The translations under genes were made by a program, and so were the position numbers. The notes under the pieces were generated by a model. The model was not told where the DNA came from. It saw nothing but the letters and a program-made list of their open reading frames with translations, and searched no databases. From Bacteroidales bacterium UBA1195 (lineage in GTDB: Bacteria; Bacteroidota; Bacteroidia; Bacteroidales; WCHB1-69), in the NCBI GenBank assembly GCA_002309855.1, contig DBYD01000067.1, positions 1 through 32,430 of the forward strand: a DNA stretch of 32,430 nucleotides, written 5' to 3'. This document shows positions 6,725-15,598 of the stretch, piece after piece (the stretch's first letter is position 1; each line of letters opens with the position of its first letter).

Positions 6725-8833
6725 TTATTGCCTATCAATGCATAACCGGAGCATTCCCGCCTTACCCATATCCACGAATGGAATTCCCCGTTCCGCACAG
6801 GCTGCCCGCCAATGTCCGACACGGAATTGTGAAACCCCCGGCAACACGCAGACACAGCCTGGAACAAGGGTGGAGAGCACCTTTTCCGGACGAACCCGTG
6901 TGGAATCCCCAACCAGCAGGTAATCCGGAAAACTGACCGGCCCGAAGGCGGAATCCGCACAGAAACGTCCTTCCAAATGGAGAAAGGAGCAGGTGCCGAA
7001 CTGGAAATAGCCGCCACTACACACCCAAGTCTCCGAAAGGCTGTCCGGCACCGCACCACACGAAAGAGGCCGCCCGTGCCGAAGCCTGCTTCCCTGCATC
7101 TGATAGTCAAACCTCCCTTCAAGCAATGCCTCCGGGTCATCAGTGAACACCATTGTGGAGCGGGCATCGCCATATTCCACCGCATAATGGTGTGGGATGG
7201 CATAGAGGGCCAGTTCCCTGTCCGTCCGGTTGGCAACGGCACGGCAGACACCGTCACCCAAGCAGAGCAGCAGACAGGATAGCGCCATCCCCAGCCAACA
7301 CACCTTTTTACGTTGCAGCCAGAGCAGGGTGAAGCAGAGCAGCATATATAGCAAAGCCAATTGCACCCCATCCGGAACAATCGGACCGACAGAGGCTCCG
7401 GGCAGCCCTCCAATCACAGCCACCCCACCATGCATCAGCCAGACCAAACGGTCCAACATCCATGCAACCCCTCCGGACAACATCGGCTGGAACGACACCA
7501 CCATGTACAGCAATGCCATGCCGATAACGACCGGAGCCATACTTACCACCACCACATTTGAAAGCAGAAAATAGAGAGGGAAACTATGGAAACAGAACAT
7601 GGAGACAGGCGCAGTGAAGAGCTGGGCCGAAAGAGAGACCGTCCAGACATCCCGAAGATAGCGCAACAGCCTGTTACGTGGAGACCACAGCCGCTGCAAT
7701 GCCGGCTGTGTGCTGACAATGCCCCATACAGCCAGATATGACATCTGGAAACCTGTCTCAAACAACAGCATCGGCTGCACGAGCAACATGACAAAGGCAG
7801 ATGTGAGCAGGCTGTTATATATCATGGTTTTCCGCCTGAACAAACCGCCTGCCGCCACAAAGGTGAACATGACTGCGGCCCGTGTAACAGACGGAGCCAG
7901 CCCCACCATGCATGCGTAACACCAAATCACCACAACATGCAGCAACGATTTGATTTGCCGGAGCCGGCGGTTCCTTTCCATGAAAAAGAGCAGATAATTG
8001 ATCATCATATACAAAATGCCCACATGCATTCCCGAAACACAGAGAACGTGACTGACCCCCGCCTTGGAAAAGGCTGCACCGGTTTCGGGATCCAGCAAGG
8101 TGTCATCACCAAGCAGCATAGTGGAGACCAGCCCCTTGGAGGCCGCATTAAGCCGGCTTTCCTTCAAAAGCAGGAAAACCTGCCGATGCCAATATGCGGA
8201 AAGCCGCAACAAAGGGTTACCGCCATGCGGGCCGGCAAGTTTCCACTGGCCGGAGGCAAGATACCCCTGCCGCACGACACCATGCCGGAACAGGTAACGG
8301 GCGTAGGAGAACTCCCCTTCGTTAAGCGGTGGCGCGACCGGTTTCAATGCGGCGCAAAACCAGAAGACGTCCCCATAAGCCAAAGATTCCGAGGCGGAAT
8401 CACGTGCCAAAGTCAGACGGCATTTCTCCCGCAACGGTTCCCAACCGGATGCGGAACGGACAGCCTTCAGCCTCACATCCAACCGGACGCTCTTTTCGCG
8501 CAACACCGGCGGTGCGCACAACTCCGCCCGATAGAATGTCTTGTCACCCGTTGCATGCGCAAGGGAGTCCGCCGCCTCCTGACAGCGGCACTGCACCGAA
8601 ATCCATCCCAAACAGAAAAAAAGCGGCAACAGAAGCCATCCGAACAGGGAACGGGTCCGGTAACGGATGAACAGGTGGGAGCACAGCATCGCACAAAAGA
8701 GCAGAAACGGCAGAAACTGCACGGCAGGATGCCATCCCCGGTAATCCGGAAAGCGGCAGAAAAAAAAGTAGGATAAAGCTATCCCACTGACATGGAAAAG
8801 AAAAGGCCGGAACAAAGGGTATCTGTGGTGCAT
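6725..8833 (-). CDS. comEC: ComEC/Rec2-family DNA uptake channel
   Basis: The protein is 702 residues. Several N-terminal transmembrane helices flank a soluble OB-like DUF4131 region (about 90-210). The competence core follows from about 235, with MLLGDDTLLD, then the hallmark SHVLCVSGMHVGILY and the later SVTRAAVMF. ComEC forms the inner-membrane channel through which single-stranded DNA enters during natural transformation. After the last helices (about residue 530) only a ~170-residue soluble tail remains. It lacks the HxHxDH metal motif of the beta-lactamase-like nuclease domain of Bacillus ComEC, as is common for shorter Bacteroidota members. No comEA or other competence gene is adjacent. 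It has its own promoter. Confidence 0.9.
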   Translation of the reverse strand: MHHRYPLFRPFLFHVSGIALSYFFFCRFPDYRGWHPAVQFLPFLLFCAMLCSHLFIRYRTRSLFGWLLLPLFFCLGWISVQCRCQEAADSLAHATGDKTFYRAELCAPPVLREKSVRLDVRLKAVRSASGWEPLREKCRLTLARDSASESLAYGDVFWFCAALKPVAPPLNEGEFSYARYLFRHGVVRQGYLASGQWKLAGPHGGNPLLRLSAYWHRQVFLLLKESRLNAASKGLVSTMLLGDDTLLDPETGAAFSKAGVSHVLCVSGMHVGILYMMINYLLFFMERNRRLRQIKSLLHVVVIWCYACMVGLAPSVTRAAVMFTFVAAGGLFRRKTMIYNSLLTSAFVMLLVQPMLLFETGFQMSYLAVWGIVSTQPALQRLWSPRNRLLRYLRDVWTVSLSAQLFTAPVSMFCFHSFPLYFLLSNVVVVSMAPVVIGMALLYMVVSFQPMLSGGVAWMLDRLVWLMHGGVAVIGGLPGASVGPIVPDGVQLALLYMLLCFTLLWLQRKKVCWLGMALSCLLLCLGDGVCRAVANRTDRELALYAIPHHYAVEYGDARSTMVFTDDPEALLEGRFDYQMQGSRLRHGRPLSCGAVPDSLSETWVCSGGYFQFGTCSFLHLEGRFCADSAFGPVSFPDYLLVGDSTRVRPEKVLSTLVPGCVCVLPGVSQFRVGHWRAACAERGIPFVDMGKAGMLRLCIDRQ

Positions 8834-8859
8834 GTTAGGTTAGTGCTGGTTACAAAATG

Positions 8860-8867
8860 CAAATGTA
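8860..8867 (-). promoter_or_regulatory. Promoter -7 box of comEC
   Basis: TACATTTG on the minus strand fits TAnnTTTG, about 27 bases before the comEC ATG at 8833. No convincing -33 TTTG was found at the expected distance. Confidence 0.45.
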
Positions 8868-8945
8868 TATCAAAAACATATATATAATGCCATAGGTACA
8901 ACTGTTTTTTTCAACAAAAAAAAAGAAAATTATTTGCCGCCAAAC

Positions 8946-8977
8946 TTGGAAACGAACGGATTTATGGATTATCTTTG
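8946..8977 (+). promoter_or_regulatory. Promoter of the M13 peptidase operon
   Basis: TATCTTTG at 8970-8977 is a good -7 box. TTG at 8946-8948 may be the -33 element with a slightly long 21-base spacer. It lies in the AT-rich divergent spacer between comEC and the peptidase gene, about 38 bases before the ATG at 9016. Confidence 0.55.
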
Positions 8978-9015
8978 CATTCTTTTTATAATTAAAATGT
9001 CTATTTTATAATTGT

Positions 9016-11070
9016 ATGAAAAACAAAATATTAATCATTTTCTACTGTCTGATTGTAATAATGAGCGCATGTAAAAAGAAAAACGGAACAGCGGAATCAT
9101 CCATACTGAATTCGGGCATCCATCCGGATAATTTCGACACCACCGTCCGGCCTCAGGATAATTTTTACCAATATGCCTGCGGCGGATGGATGAAGATGCA
9201 CCCGCTTGGGAACGAATACGCCCGTTACGGCAGTTTCGACCAGTTGGCGGAAGACAACCTTGCCCAACTGAAATCGCTTATTTTCGGATTGGCACAACAA
9301 AACAACAAGCCGGGAAGCCTTGAAGACAAAATCAGCATCCTCTACAACATGGGCATGGACAGCGCCGCCTGCGACCTGCAGGGTTCGGAACCGATACGCA
9401 ACGACCTGAAGCATATTTCCGCCATCAAAAATCTGCCGGAAATCGGCAAGGAAGCCGCCAAACTATCCCTTTATATCTCCAATCCTTTTATGACCATTTC
9501 CGGAGAGGCAAACCCGCACAACAGCAACCAGAAAATCGCATGGGCCTGGCAGTCGGGACTGGGCATCGGTGACCGTGACTACTACACCGAAAAAAAATTC
9601 CAGGAGGTTAGGATGTACTACACCGAAATGATCGCCAACCTGCTGGAACACTCCAACTACAGCTATCTGGCCGGATTCCACGGCAAGGAACTGCAGATGG
9701 CGGACCGCATCCTTGAATTTGAAACCCAAATGGCCATGGCCTTCATGAGCAAGGAGGAAATGCGCATTCCGGAAAAAACGGTCCACATCATGTCAGTCAA
9801 GGAATGGGAGAAAATGGTCCCGAACCTGAACATTCCGGAATATTTGAGCACGTTGCGGTTGGAAATTGACTCCATAAATGTGGTGTCACCGGACTATTTC
9901 AAAGCGTTGAACGAAATCCTCAAATCCACCGACATCCAAACGCTCAAGGCCTATCTGGCCTGGACACTGATCCGGAGCGCATCACCCTATCTGAGCAACA
10001 CCTACGCCAACGCCCATTTTGACTTTTACGGAAAAATCCTGAGCGGAAAAAAGGAGCAGCAAATCCGCTGGAAACGGGTTATCCGTACTGTGGATGCCTG
10101 CATGGGAGATGCTGTCGGACAAATGTATGTGAAGACCTATTTCCCTGAAAATGCCAGGATCCGCATGGAACACATGGTGAAGAATTTGCAGGAAGCCTTG
10201 AAGGAACGCATCATGCAGTCCGTCTGGATGAGCGACACCACAAAGCAGGCCGCCATCAGCAAACTTGCCTCCTTCCGGGTGAAAATCGGCTATCCGGACA
10301 AATGGCGCAGTTACGACAACCTGAAGCTTGACGGCCAGAGCTACTGGGAGAACATCACCAAAGCCAGCGCTTTTGACACCCGCTACGAACTTGCGAAAAT
10401 AGGGAAACCTGTCAACAAGGAGGAATGGCAGATGACCCCACAGACCGTCAATGCCTATTACGAACCGACCACCAATGAGATCTGCTTCCCCGCCGGCATA
10501 CTGCAACCGCCCTTCTTCGACATGGATGCGGACGATGCCGTCAACTATGGCGCCATCGGAGTGGTCATAGGGCATGAAATGACCCACGGTTTTGATGACC
10601 AGGGCAGCAAATATGACAAAAACGGAAACCTCCACAATTGGTGGACAGCGGCTGATTCCGCCAACTTCGGGGCACGCACACAGGTTCTGGTGGACTGGTT
10701 CAACGGGATTGAAGTGCTGCCTGGCATATATGCGAACGGAGCCTACACATTGGGCGAGAACATTGCTGATAACGGCGGACTGAACGTCTCCTACCACGCA
10801 ATGCAGAAGGCCCTGGCAGCCGGTGAGATCCAAAAAAGCATGGATGGCTTCACCGCCGCACAGCGATTCTTCATCGCCTATGCCATGGTCTGGGCAAACA
10901 ACATCCGGGACGAGGAGATCATCCGCCGAACCCAGGAGGATCCACACTCTCTCGGTCGCTGGCGTGTCAACGGCACCCTGCCGCACATCACTCCCTTTGC
11001 AGAAGCGTTCAACCTAAAACAGGGTGATTCACTGTATCTGACACCAAAAAAACGGGCGCAAATTTGGTAA
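9016..11070 (+). CDS. pepO: M13 family (neprilysin/PepO-like) metallopeptidase lipoprotein
   Basis: This 684-residue gluzincin has the N-terminal M13 domain beginning at NFDTTVRPQDNFYQYACGGW (39-58) and the catalytic domain with HEMTH (H520, E521, H524), followed by GENIADNGGL with third zinc ligand E581 and D585. The upstream NAYYEPTTNEICFPAGILQ segment is the conserved substrate cleft. The signal sequence ends in MSAC (Cys19), a plausible lipobox, so the enzyme should be anchored in the envelope and cleave small peptides there. Length matches PepO/neprilysin. It heads a tightly spaced four-gene unit (16-base gap to the next gene), although the functions of the downstream genes do not obviously relate to peptide degradation. 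Confidence 0.92.
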   Translation: MKNKILIIFYCLIVIMSACKKKNGTAESSILNSGIHPDNFDTTVRPQDNFYQYACGGWMKMHPLGNEYARYGSFDQLAEDNLAQLKSLIFGLAQQNNKPGSLEDKISILYNMGMDSAACDLQGSEPIRNDLKHISAIKNLPEIGKEAAKLSLYISNPFMTISGEANPHNSNQKIAWAWQSGLGIGDRDYYTEKKFQEVRMYYTEMIANLLEHSNYSYLAGFHGKELQMADRILEFETQMAMAFMSKEEMRIPEKTVHIMSVKEWEKMVPNLNIPEYLSTLRLEIDSINVVSPDYFKALNEILKSTDIQTLKAYLAWTLIRSASPYLSNTYANAHFDFYGKILSGKKEQQIRWKRVIRTVDACMGDAVGQMYVKTYFPENARIRMEHMVKNLQEALKERIMQSVWMSDTTKQAAISKLASFRVKIGYPDKWRSYDNLKLDGQSYWENITKASAFDTRYELAKIGKPVNKEEWQMTPQTVNAYYEPTTNEICFPAGILQPPFFDMDADDAVNYGAIGVVIGHEMTHGFDDQGSKYDKNGNLHNWWTAADSANFGARTQVLVDWFNGIEVLPGIYANGAYTLGENIADNGGLNVSYHAMQKALAAGEIQKSMDGFTAAQRFFIAYAMVWANNIRDEEIIRRTQEDPHSLGRWRVNGTLPHITPFAEAFNLKQGDSLYLTPKKRAQIW

Positions 11071-11086
11071 CATTGAATTTAACCAT

Positions 11087-11785
11087 ATGGAATACAATAC
11101 ACAACGAAAAAAAATCGTCACAAAAGAATATGGACGGAATGTCCAGCAGATGATTGAATACCTTTTAAGCATCCGGGATCGCGATTTGCGAAACCAGCAG
11201 GCACGTGCTGTGATCCGTGCCATGGCCAGCCTATCAAACGGCAGCAGGAAAACGGCCGATTTCTGGCAAAAACTCTGGGATGAAATCTTTGTCATTTCCG
11301 ACTTCAAACTTGACATTGACAGTCCATTCCCAATTCCCGAACGAAAAGTGATAGAGGCCAAACCGAAACCAATCCCCTACCCGAAAAACAAAATCCGCTT
11401 TCCTCCGTACGGCAAGAACATAGAGGTGATCATCCGCCGGCTGGCCGAAGAGCCTGACTCTCCGGAACGGACGGAATGCACCGAACAGCTGGCTGTGCAG
11501 TTGAAAACGCTATACCTGAAATACAACCGTGACTCTGTCAGCGACGAACTCATCAAGGAGCATCTCCGCATTCTTTCGGACGGAAAGTTGCGCCTGCGCG
11601 AGGACTTTGTCTTCCCGAGCGCCAAATACCTGCTCACCAAAGAGGGTCCGGATGCCAACATCACCTATGTCGGCAAAAAGAAAGGAAACAAGATCACCCT
11701 TGCACAACAGAACAACAACCCCAACCAACCAAAAAAATCAAAGAAAAAGCGGAAACATCCAAAAAATCCAAAACCAGCGTTATGA
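11087..11785 (+). CDS. DUF4290 family protein with lysine-rich tail
   Basis: The 232-residue cytoplasmic protein has no signal peptide. Its start (MEYNTQRKKIVTKEYGRNVQ) and the LSIRDRDLRNQQARAV segment are typical of DUF4290, a Bacteroidota-restricted family of unknown function. The last ~35 residues are nearly all Lys, Pro, Asn and Gln (KKSKKKRKHPKNPK), a basic low-complexity tail that could contact nucleic acid. That role is inference only. Its stop overlaps the trxB start in ATGA, so the two are translationally coupled. Confidence 0.8.
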   Translation: MEYNTQRKKIVTKEYGRNVQQMIEYLLSIRDRDLRNQQARAVIRAMASLSNGSRKTADFWQKLWDEIFVISDFKLDIDSPFPIPERKVIEAKPKPIPYPKNKIRFPPYGKNIEVIIRRLAEEPDSPERTECTEQLAVQLKTLYLKYNRDSVSDELIKEHLRILSDGKLRLREDFVFPSAKYLLTKEGPDANITYVGKKKGNKITLAQQNNNPNQPKKSKKKRKHPKNPKPAL

Positions 11786-12726
11786 ACCCAATCCACACAC
11801 GCTGCCTGATTATCGGATCGGGCCCGGCCGGCTATACCGCCGCCATCTATGCCGCACGCGCCAACATGCATCCTGTTCTTTATGAGGGAATGCAACGTGG
11901 CGGACAACTCACCATAACCTCCATGGTGGAGAATTTTCCGGGCTATCCGGAAGGTCGCATGGGAGGTGACATCATGGAGGACATCCGCAAGCAGACGCTG
12001 CGTTTCGGTGCGGATATCCGCGAAGGTGAAATTCTTTCAGTGGATTTCTCCCAAAGGCCATTCCGCTGCACCGCCGATGACGGCACCCCCATTGAAGCGG
12101 AGACGGTCATCATTGCCACAGGAGCCTCCGCACGCTGGTTGGGACTGCCTTCGGAAAAGGAATACAATGGCTCCGGAGTCTCCACCTGCGCCACCTGCGA
12201 CGGTTTCTTTTACAAAGGTAAGGATGTCGCCGTGATTGGAGGGGGCGACACCGCTGCCGAAGATGCGACATATCTTGCCGGCCTCTGCCGCAAAGTCTAC
12301 ATGGTGCACCGTCGCGACCAACTGCGGGCCAGCCAATTCATGCAGAAGAAGGTCTTTGCCACGAATAACATTGAGATGGTATGGAACCACATTCCACTGG
12401 AAATCCTCGGCGAAGGGGACAAATTCTCCAAGAGCGTGACAGGCCTGCGGCTGCAAAACGTGCAGACCAAAGCGGAACAGACGCTTGCGGTGGATGGTGT
12501 CTTTGTCGCCATCGGACATCATCCCAACACGGAGCTGTTTGAAGGGCAGCTGGAGCTGGATGAGGAGAAATACATCGTCACGCAACCAGGGACTTCAAAA
12601 ACCAGTGTGCCTGGCGTGTTCGCCGCCGGGGACGTGCAGGACCGCCAATACAAACAGGCCATCACCGCAGCTGCCGGCGGATGCCGCGCAGCCATTGATG
12701 CCGAACGTTTTTTGCAGCAATGCTGA
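11782..12726 (+). CDS. trxB: Thioredoxin reductase (NADPH)
   Basis: The 314-residue enzyme has the FAD motif GSGPAG (12-17), redox-active CATC (Cys136, Cys139), the NADPH motif GGGDTAAEDA followed by VHRRDQLRAS, whose two arginines indicate NADPH preference, and the C-terminal FAD contact FAAGDVQD. It reduces thioredoxin with NADPH in the cytoplasm. Length and motifs are canonical. It is coupled by 4-base overlap to the DUF4290 gene and overlaps the downstream DUF4249 lipoprotein gene by 7 bases. Confidence 0.95.
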   Translation: MNPIHTRCLIIGSGPAGYTAAIYAARANMHPVLYEGMQRGGQLTITSMVENFPGYPEGRMGGDIMEDIRKQTLRFGADIREGEILSVDFSQRPFRCTADDGTPIEAETVIIATGASARWLGLPSEKEYNGSGVSTCATCDGFFYKGKDVAVIGGGDTAAEDATYLAGLCRKVYMVHRRDQLRASQFMQKKVFATNNIEMVWNHIPLEILGEGDKFSKSVTGLRLQNVQTKAEQTLAVDGVFVAIGHHPNTELFEGQLELDEEKYIVTQPGTSKTSVPGVFAAGDVQDRQYKQAITAAAGGCRAAIDAERFLQQC

Positions 12727-13625
12727 ACAACCTGCGCCAAATCGGATTAGTGTTCCTTGTCGGGCTGCTGTTTGCCGGCTGCGAAACGCCGATTGAGATT
12801 GATTTGCCGGAGCACCAGCAGGTGGCGGTGATTGAAGGGTGGATTGAGAACGGACAGCCGGCCATCGTGGCCATATCCATATCACGCCCCTACTATAGCA
12901 CAACTTCTATGGACTCCATTCTGAAAAGCATCCAGACCAACGCCAAGGTGACCGTCACCGATTCCAACACAGGTGTATCTGAGCAGCTGACACTTGGAAA
13001 GACAAACGACCACATTTACGGAGTGTTGGGCAAAGCCTATCTCGGCAAGAAAATCAAAGGGGAACCGGGGCACACCTACCTGCTGCATGTGGAAAACAAT
13101 GGCAAGCGTTACGATGCATCCACCCAGATTCCGATGCACGGTGTCAGGCTTGACAGCCTCTATTTTTCCAGAAAAGGACACTCCTTTCTCCGCATCCTCT
13201 TCACAGACCATGCCGGAGAGTTCAACTGCTACCGTTTCCTCACAAAGGTAAAAGGAAAAGAACCCACCTTCACCCAGGTATATATCGGCACATTTGACGA
13301 CCTGACCTTTGATGGCAAACAGCTGAATTTTGAACTTACAAGGATGCCATACAGCAACCTGCTCGGCATCGATTACAAGACACTTGACGACCTAAAGAAC
13401 GCCACAATGTTCAAGAAAGGTGATGTAGTGTATGTGAAATCCACCACCACCGATATAGCCACAAAAAATTTCTGGTTTGCGTTGCAGATGGATCTGGCCA
13501 TGACCAATAACATGATGGTCAGCCCAGGGGTATATCAGACCAACATCCGTGAATCGGAAGGCCGCACCGTGAGCGGCATCTGGTCGGGCTACCACGCCCG
13601 CTACGACACCATTGTCTGCCGGTAA
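12720..13625 (+). CDS. DUF4249 family lipoprotein
   Basis: The 301-residue lipoprotein has signal sequence and lipobox FAGC (Cys21), then the characteristic start CETPIEIDLPEHQQVAVIEGWI and the YDASTQIP segment of DUF4249. DUF4249 proteins are envelope lipoproteins of Bacteroidota usually encoded beside a TonB-dependent receptor. Here the neighbours are trxB upstream and nothing downstream on this strand. The start codon lies inside the last codons of trxB. The final 78 codons lie opposite the tail of a minus-strand reading frame (13392-13967). The DUF4249 end (GIWSGYHARYDT) looks natural, so this strand is the more likely coding one there. Confidence 0.8.
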   Translation: MLNNLRQIGLVFLVGLLFAGCETPIEIDLPEHQQVAVIEGWIENGQPAIVAISISRPYYSTTSMDSILKSIQTNAKVTVTDSNTGVSEQLTLGKTNDHIYGVLGKAYLGKKIKGEPGHTYLLHVENNGKRYDASTQIPMHGVRLDSLYFSRKGHSFLRILFTDHAGEFNCYRFLTKVKGKEPTFTQVYIGTFDDLTFDGKQLNFELTRMPYSNLLGIDYKTLDDLKNATMFKKGDVVYVKSTTTDIATKNFWFALQMDLAMTNNMMVSPGVYQTNIRESEGRTVSGIWSGYHARYDTIVCR

Positions 13626-13967
13626 TGGCCGATAACCCGCGGTAAAGTCATTTTTATCACAACTCCTATCTTCCAGTTCCCCTATCAAGGCACGATAAAA
13701 GGCCTTGAACACCTCCTCCACCTCACGCAGGGTGTCATTGTCCGTGCGCCGGTAGGATTTCGCCAGCTCCGCACAACGCTGGTAATAAAGGAGTTTCTTC
13801 TCTTCAGATTTTTTCTGGTAGGCCTCATCCAACAGCTGCGCCAGCCCCACCACCGTCTGGCTGTCCAACTGCAGGGCGGGCCAGGACAATCGGGATTGTG
13901 CCATGGCAATGCGTTCCGCCTCACGCAGCTGCTCCGCCGTAAAACTCAGCTTCCCTTCACCATCCAT
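13392..13967 (-). CDS. Uncharacterised protein coupled to the WG-repeat gene; 3' part antisense to DUF4249 gene
   Basis: The reading frame gives 191 residues. The first ~115 look like a genuine soluble helical protein (LREAERIAMAQSRLSW, DEAYQKKSEEKKLLYYQRC, REVEEVFKAFYRALIG) with coiled-coil-like charge patterning and no recognised family. From about residue 114 onward the frame is exactly antisense to the DUF4249 coding end and its composition changes to Gly/His/Val-rich, which looks like fortuitous read-through. The start overlaps the upstream stop in TGATG, arguing for translational coupling with the WG-repeat gene. Either the gene has lost its own stop codon through a small frameshift or deletion, or it is a true overlapping gene pair. 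The N-terminal half is the better supported part. Confidence 0.5.
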   Translation of the reverse strand: MDGEGKLSFTAEQLREAERIAMAQSRLSWPALQLDSQTVVGLAQLLDEAYQKKSEEKKLLYYQRCAELAKSYRRTDNDTLREVEEVFKAFYRALIGELEDRSCDKNDFTAGYRPLPADNGVVAGVVARPDAAHGAAFRFTDVGLIYPWADHHVIGHGQIHLQRKPEIFCGYIGGGGFHIHYITFLEHCGVL

Positions 13968-14809
13968 CAGGCCGTACCGGAAGTGTCCCCGTCATCCGCT
14001 GACAGACGGACATTCTCATGAATGGAAAACCATCTTTTGCTGTCAAACATACCTCTTCCATGGTATTGGGGAGGAAGCACCACCCTGCCCTTCATGTCCA
14101 TATAGCCCATGCGAACCCCATAGTAAGAATCCGCAGTGTCAATCACATGGACAGAGGCGCCCAAACAGCGACCTCCACTGCCTTGCAACGGGCCGACGTA
14201 CAACGTGTCCGGAATGTTGAAGACCACATTTCCGTTTGTGTCCACCAACTGGTACCGGTTAACGCTGTCCTTAACAGGATGACCTATCCGTGCGAAAGCC
14301 ACACCATCCTCAAAGTTCCATATAAAGTTATAGATGCCAAAAGGCACCCGCACCTTTCCGTTCCGGTCAATGACACCGTCATCACCATGCAGTTCGACCA
14401 CCATCATGCCATTGTGGAACGCATAGGGATATACGTCAAGCCACATGCGCCTTTCGTCGTCATAATCATACGCACAGACAATCACCTCCTTCCCCTTGCT
14501 GTCCACGAAGCCCAAACGCCCGTTTTTGACCACGGCGCCGCGCCCTTCGCTGAAATCAAAGGCCATCTCATACTTCGGTTTGACCACCCAGTTCCCGTCA
14601 CGGCGGATGTAGCCGTAACGGCCGTTCTTAGAGACAACGGAGATGTTCTCATGGAAACCGCCTATGGAGGTGCAGCCCTGCACCCTCTCCACCAGGGCCG
14701 GAGTCAGCGCGCCCGGCTGCCCGCAGGCCAACGGCACCGCTGCCGCCATCAGCAGGAAAGGCAGCAGGAGCCTTTTCGCGATAAGTCTGTAAAAAACGGT
14801 TGTTTTCAT
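13967..14809 (-). CDS. Exported WG-repeat protein
   Basis: The 280-residue protein from MKTTVFYRL has a signal peptide (hydrophobic LLLPFLLMAAAVPLA, cleavage near ACGQ) followed by WG-type beta-hairpin repeats: GRYGYIRRDGNWVVKPKY, GRLGFVDSKGKEVI, DDGVIDRNGKVRVPF, YQLVDTNGNVVF and GYMDMKGRVVLPPQY. WG-repeat proteins are common in Bacteroidota; their function is generally unknown. The frame is open 135 bases further upstream, but that part is basic and lacks a signal sequence, so the internal Met is chosen. The last residues (SADDGDTSGTA) lead straight into the overlapping start of the next gene. Confidence 0.7.
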   Translation of the reverse strand: MKTTVFYRLIAKRLLLPFLLMAAAVPLACGQPGALTPALVERVQGCTSIGGFHENISVVSKNGRYGYIRRDGNWVVKPKYEMAFDFSEGRGAVVKNGRLGFVDSKGKEVIVCAYDYDDERRMWLDVYPYAFHNGMMVVELHGDDGVIDRNGKVRVPFGIYNFIWNFEDGVAFARIGHPVKDSVNRYQLVDTNGNVVFNIPDTLYVGPLQGSGGRCLGASVHVIDTADSYYGVRMGYMDMKGRVVLPPQYHGRGMFDSKRWFSIHENVRLSADDGDTSGTA

Positions 14810-14970
14810 ACGAGAGATTTTTTCATTCAACACATTTTCCGCAGCGTTATTGCGTGCAACTGAAAAAATTTCGGCTCTTTTTTCACCACGCATCAATTTG
14901 TTTCCACCCCGGCCGCCGCGAACCGGCGTTTTTTTCTGACACAACCGCCGGTTCCTATCCGCATTTTGGC

Positions 14971-14978
14971 TACCTTTG
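14971..14978 (+). promoter_or_regulatory. Promoter -7 box of the frameshifted membrane protein gene
   Basis: TACCTTTG matches TAnnTTTG and sits 17 bases before the ATG at 14995. A -33 TTTG at the right distance is not clear. Confidence 0.5.
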
Positions 14979-14994
14979 CAAAAATATTCGGTTC

Positions 14995-15481
14995 ATGAAA
15001 AAGTGCTATCGCGTCCTGCAAATCTCACGTTGGCGGGCTTTCGTAGCTGCCTTATTGACAATCTGTTTTATATTTTTTATCTTCATTTTGCTCTTCAATA
15101 TTTTACCTACCTTTCCATTCTTTTTTTTTGATTATTCCTTTATTATGTGCTTTTCTTGTTCATATAGTATTGGTAAGGCACATTGCAACTGCGGAACTGG
15201 TAATCACAATGGATGAAAATAGTGTTCACTTTCAATGTATAAAACCCTTCTGGCTGCAAAAAAATGTATGGGAACAAAAGTTTTCCTGGGAAGAAATGAA
15301 AGACTATTCTTTCGGTTTCCTCTTCTTCTTTCAGGAATCTTCCTATGACAGGTTACTGCTACGTCTGGAAAACAACGGAAAATTTATTCTGTATCCTCTT
15401 AATTCAATGATACTTTACTGTGATGATTACAAGACTTTCAAAGCAGATTTCATAGAGTGTTTCAAAAAATACCACGCGTAA
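14995..15481 (+). pseudogene. Small two-TM membrane protein gene interrupted by a frameshift in a poly-T run
   Basis: Translation from 14995 (MKKCYRVLQISRWRAF) enters a hydrophobic helix and then runs out of frame after nine Ts at 15121-15129, giving a 73-residue product with an implausible Cys/Ser-rich end. Removing one T restores a single 161-residue protein: cytoplasmic start, TM1 (VAALLTICFIFFIFILLFNI), TM2 (LIIPLLCAFLVHIVLV), then a soluble C-terminal domain of alternating beta-type residues (TAELVITMDENSVHF, FSWEEMKDYSF, DRLLLRLENNGKFILY) ending at 15481. This layout resembles small bacterial PH-like membrane proteins, but I do not assign a family. The cause could be mutation, slipped-strand phase variation or a sequencing error. 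Confidence 0.75.
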
Positions 15482-15549
15482 AAAAAAAAATCCGCACGGC
15501 CCGCTGGCGGCTTTCATGCGAACGGAGGAAATCTGTCCACTTACTAAAA

Positions 15550-15580
15550 ATAAAAAAACGGGGTCACGAATGACCCCGTT
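15550..15580 (-). terminator. Rho-independent terminator of the C1 peptidase gene
   Basis: AACGGGGTCA and TGACCCCGTT form a perfect 10-bp stem (15557-15566 with 15571-15580) around a four-base loop. Read on the minus strand it is followed by a T-run, directly after the peptidase stop at 15599. Confidence 0.9.
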
Positions 15581-15598
15581 AACACATATTGCGGCAAA

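Noticed and set aside
6619..7413. N-terminal extension of butyrate kinase by 265 codons
   Set aside because: It is antisense to comEC, contains no domain, and the buk promoter lies between it and the true ATG.
7937..8776. 279-codon open frame on the plus strand
   Set aside because: It is antisense to comEC; the product is Pro/Arg/Gln-rich low-complexity with no domain.
9982..10986. 334-codon open frame on the minus strand
   Set aside because: It is antisense to the M13 peptidase catalytic domain and looks like a shadow frame.
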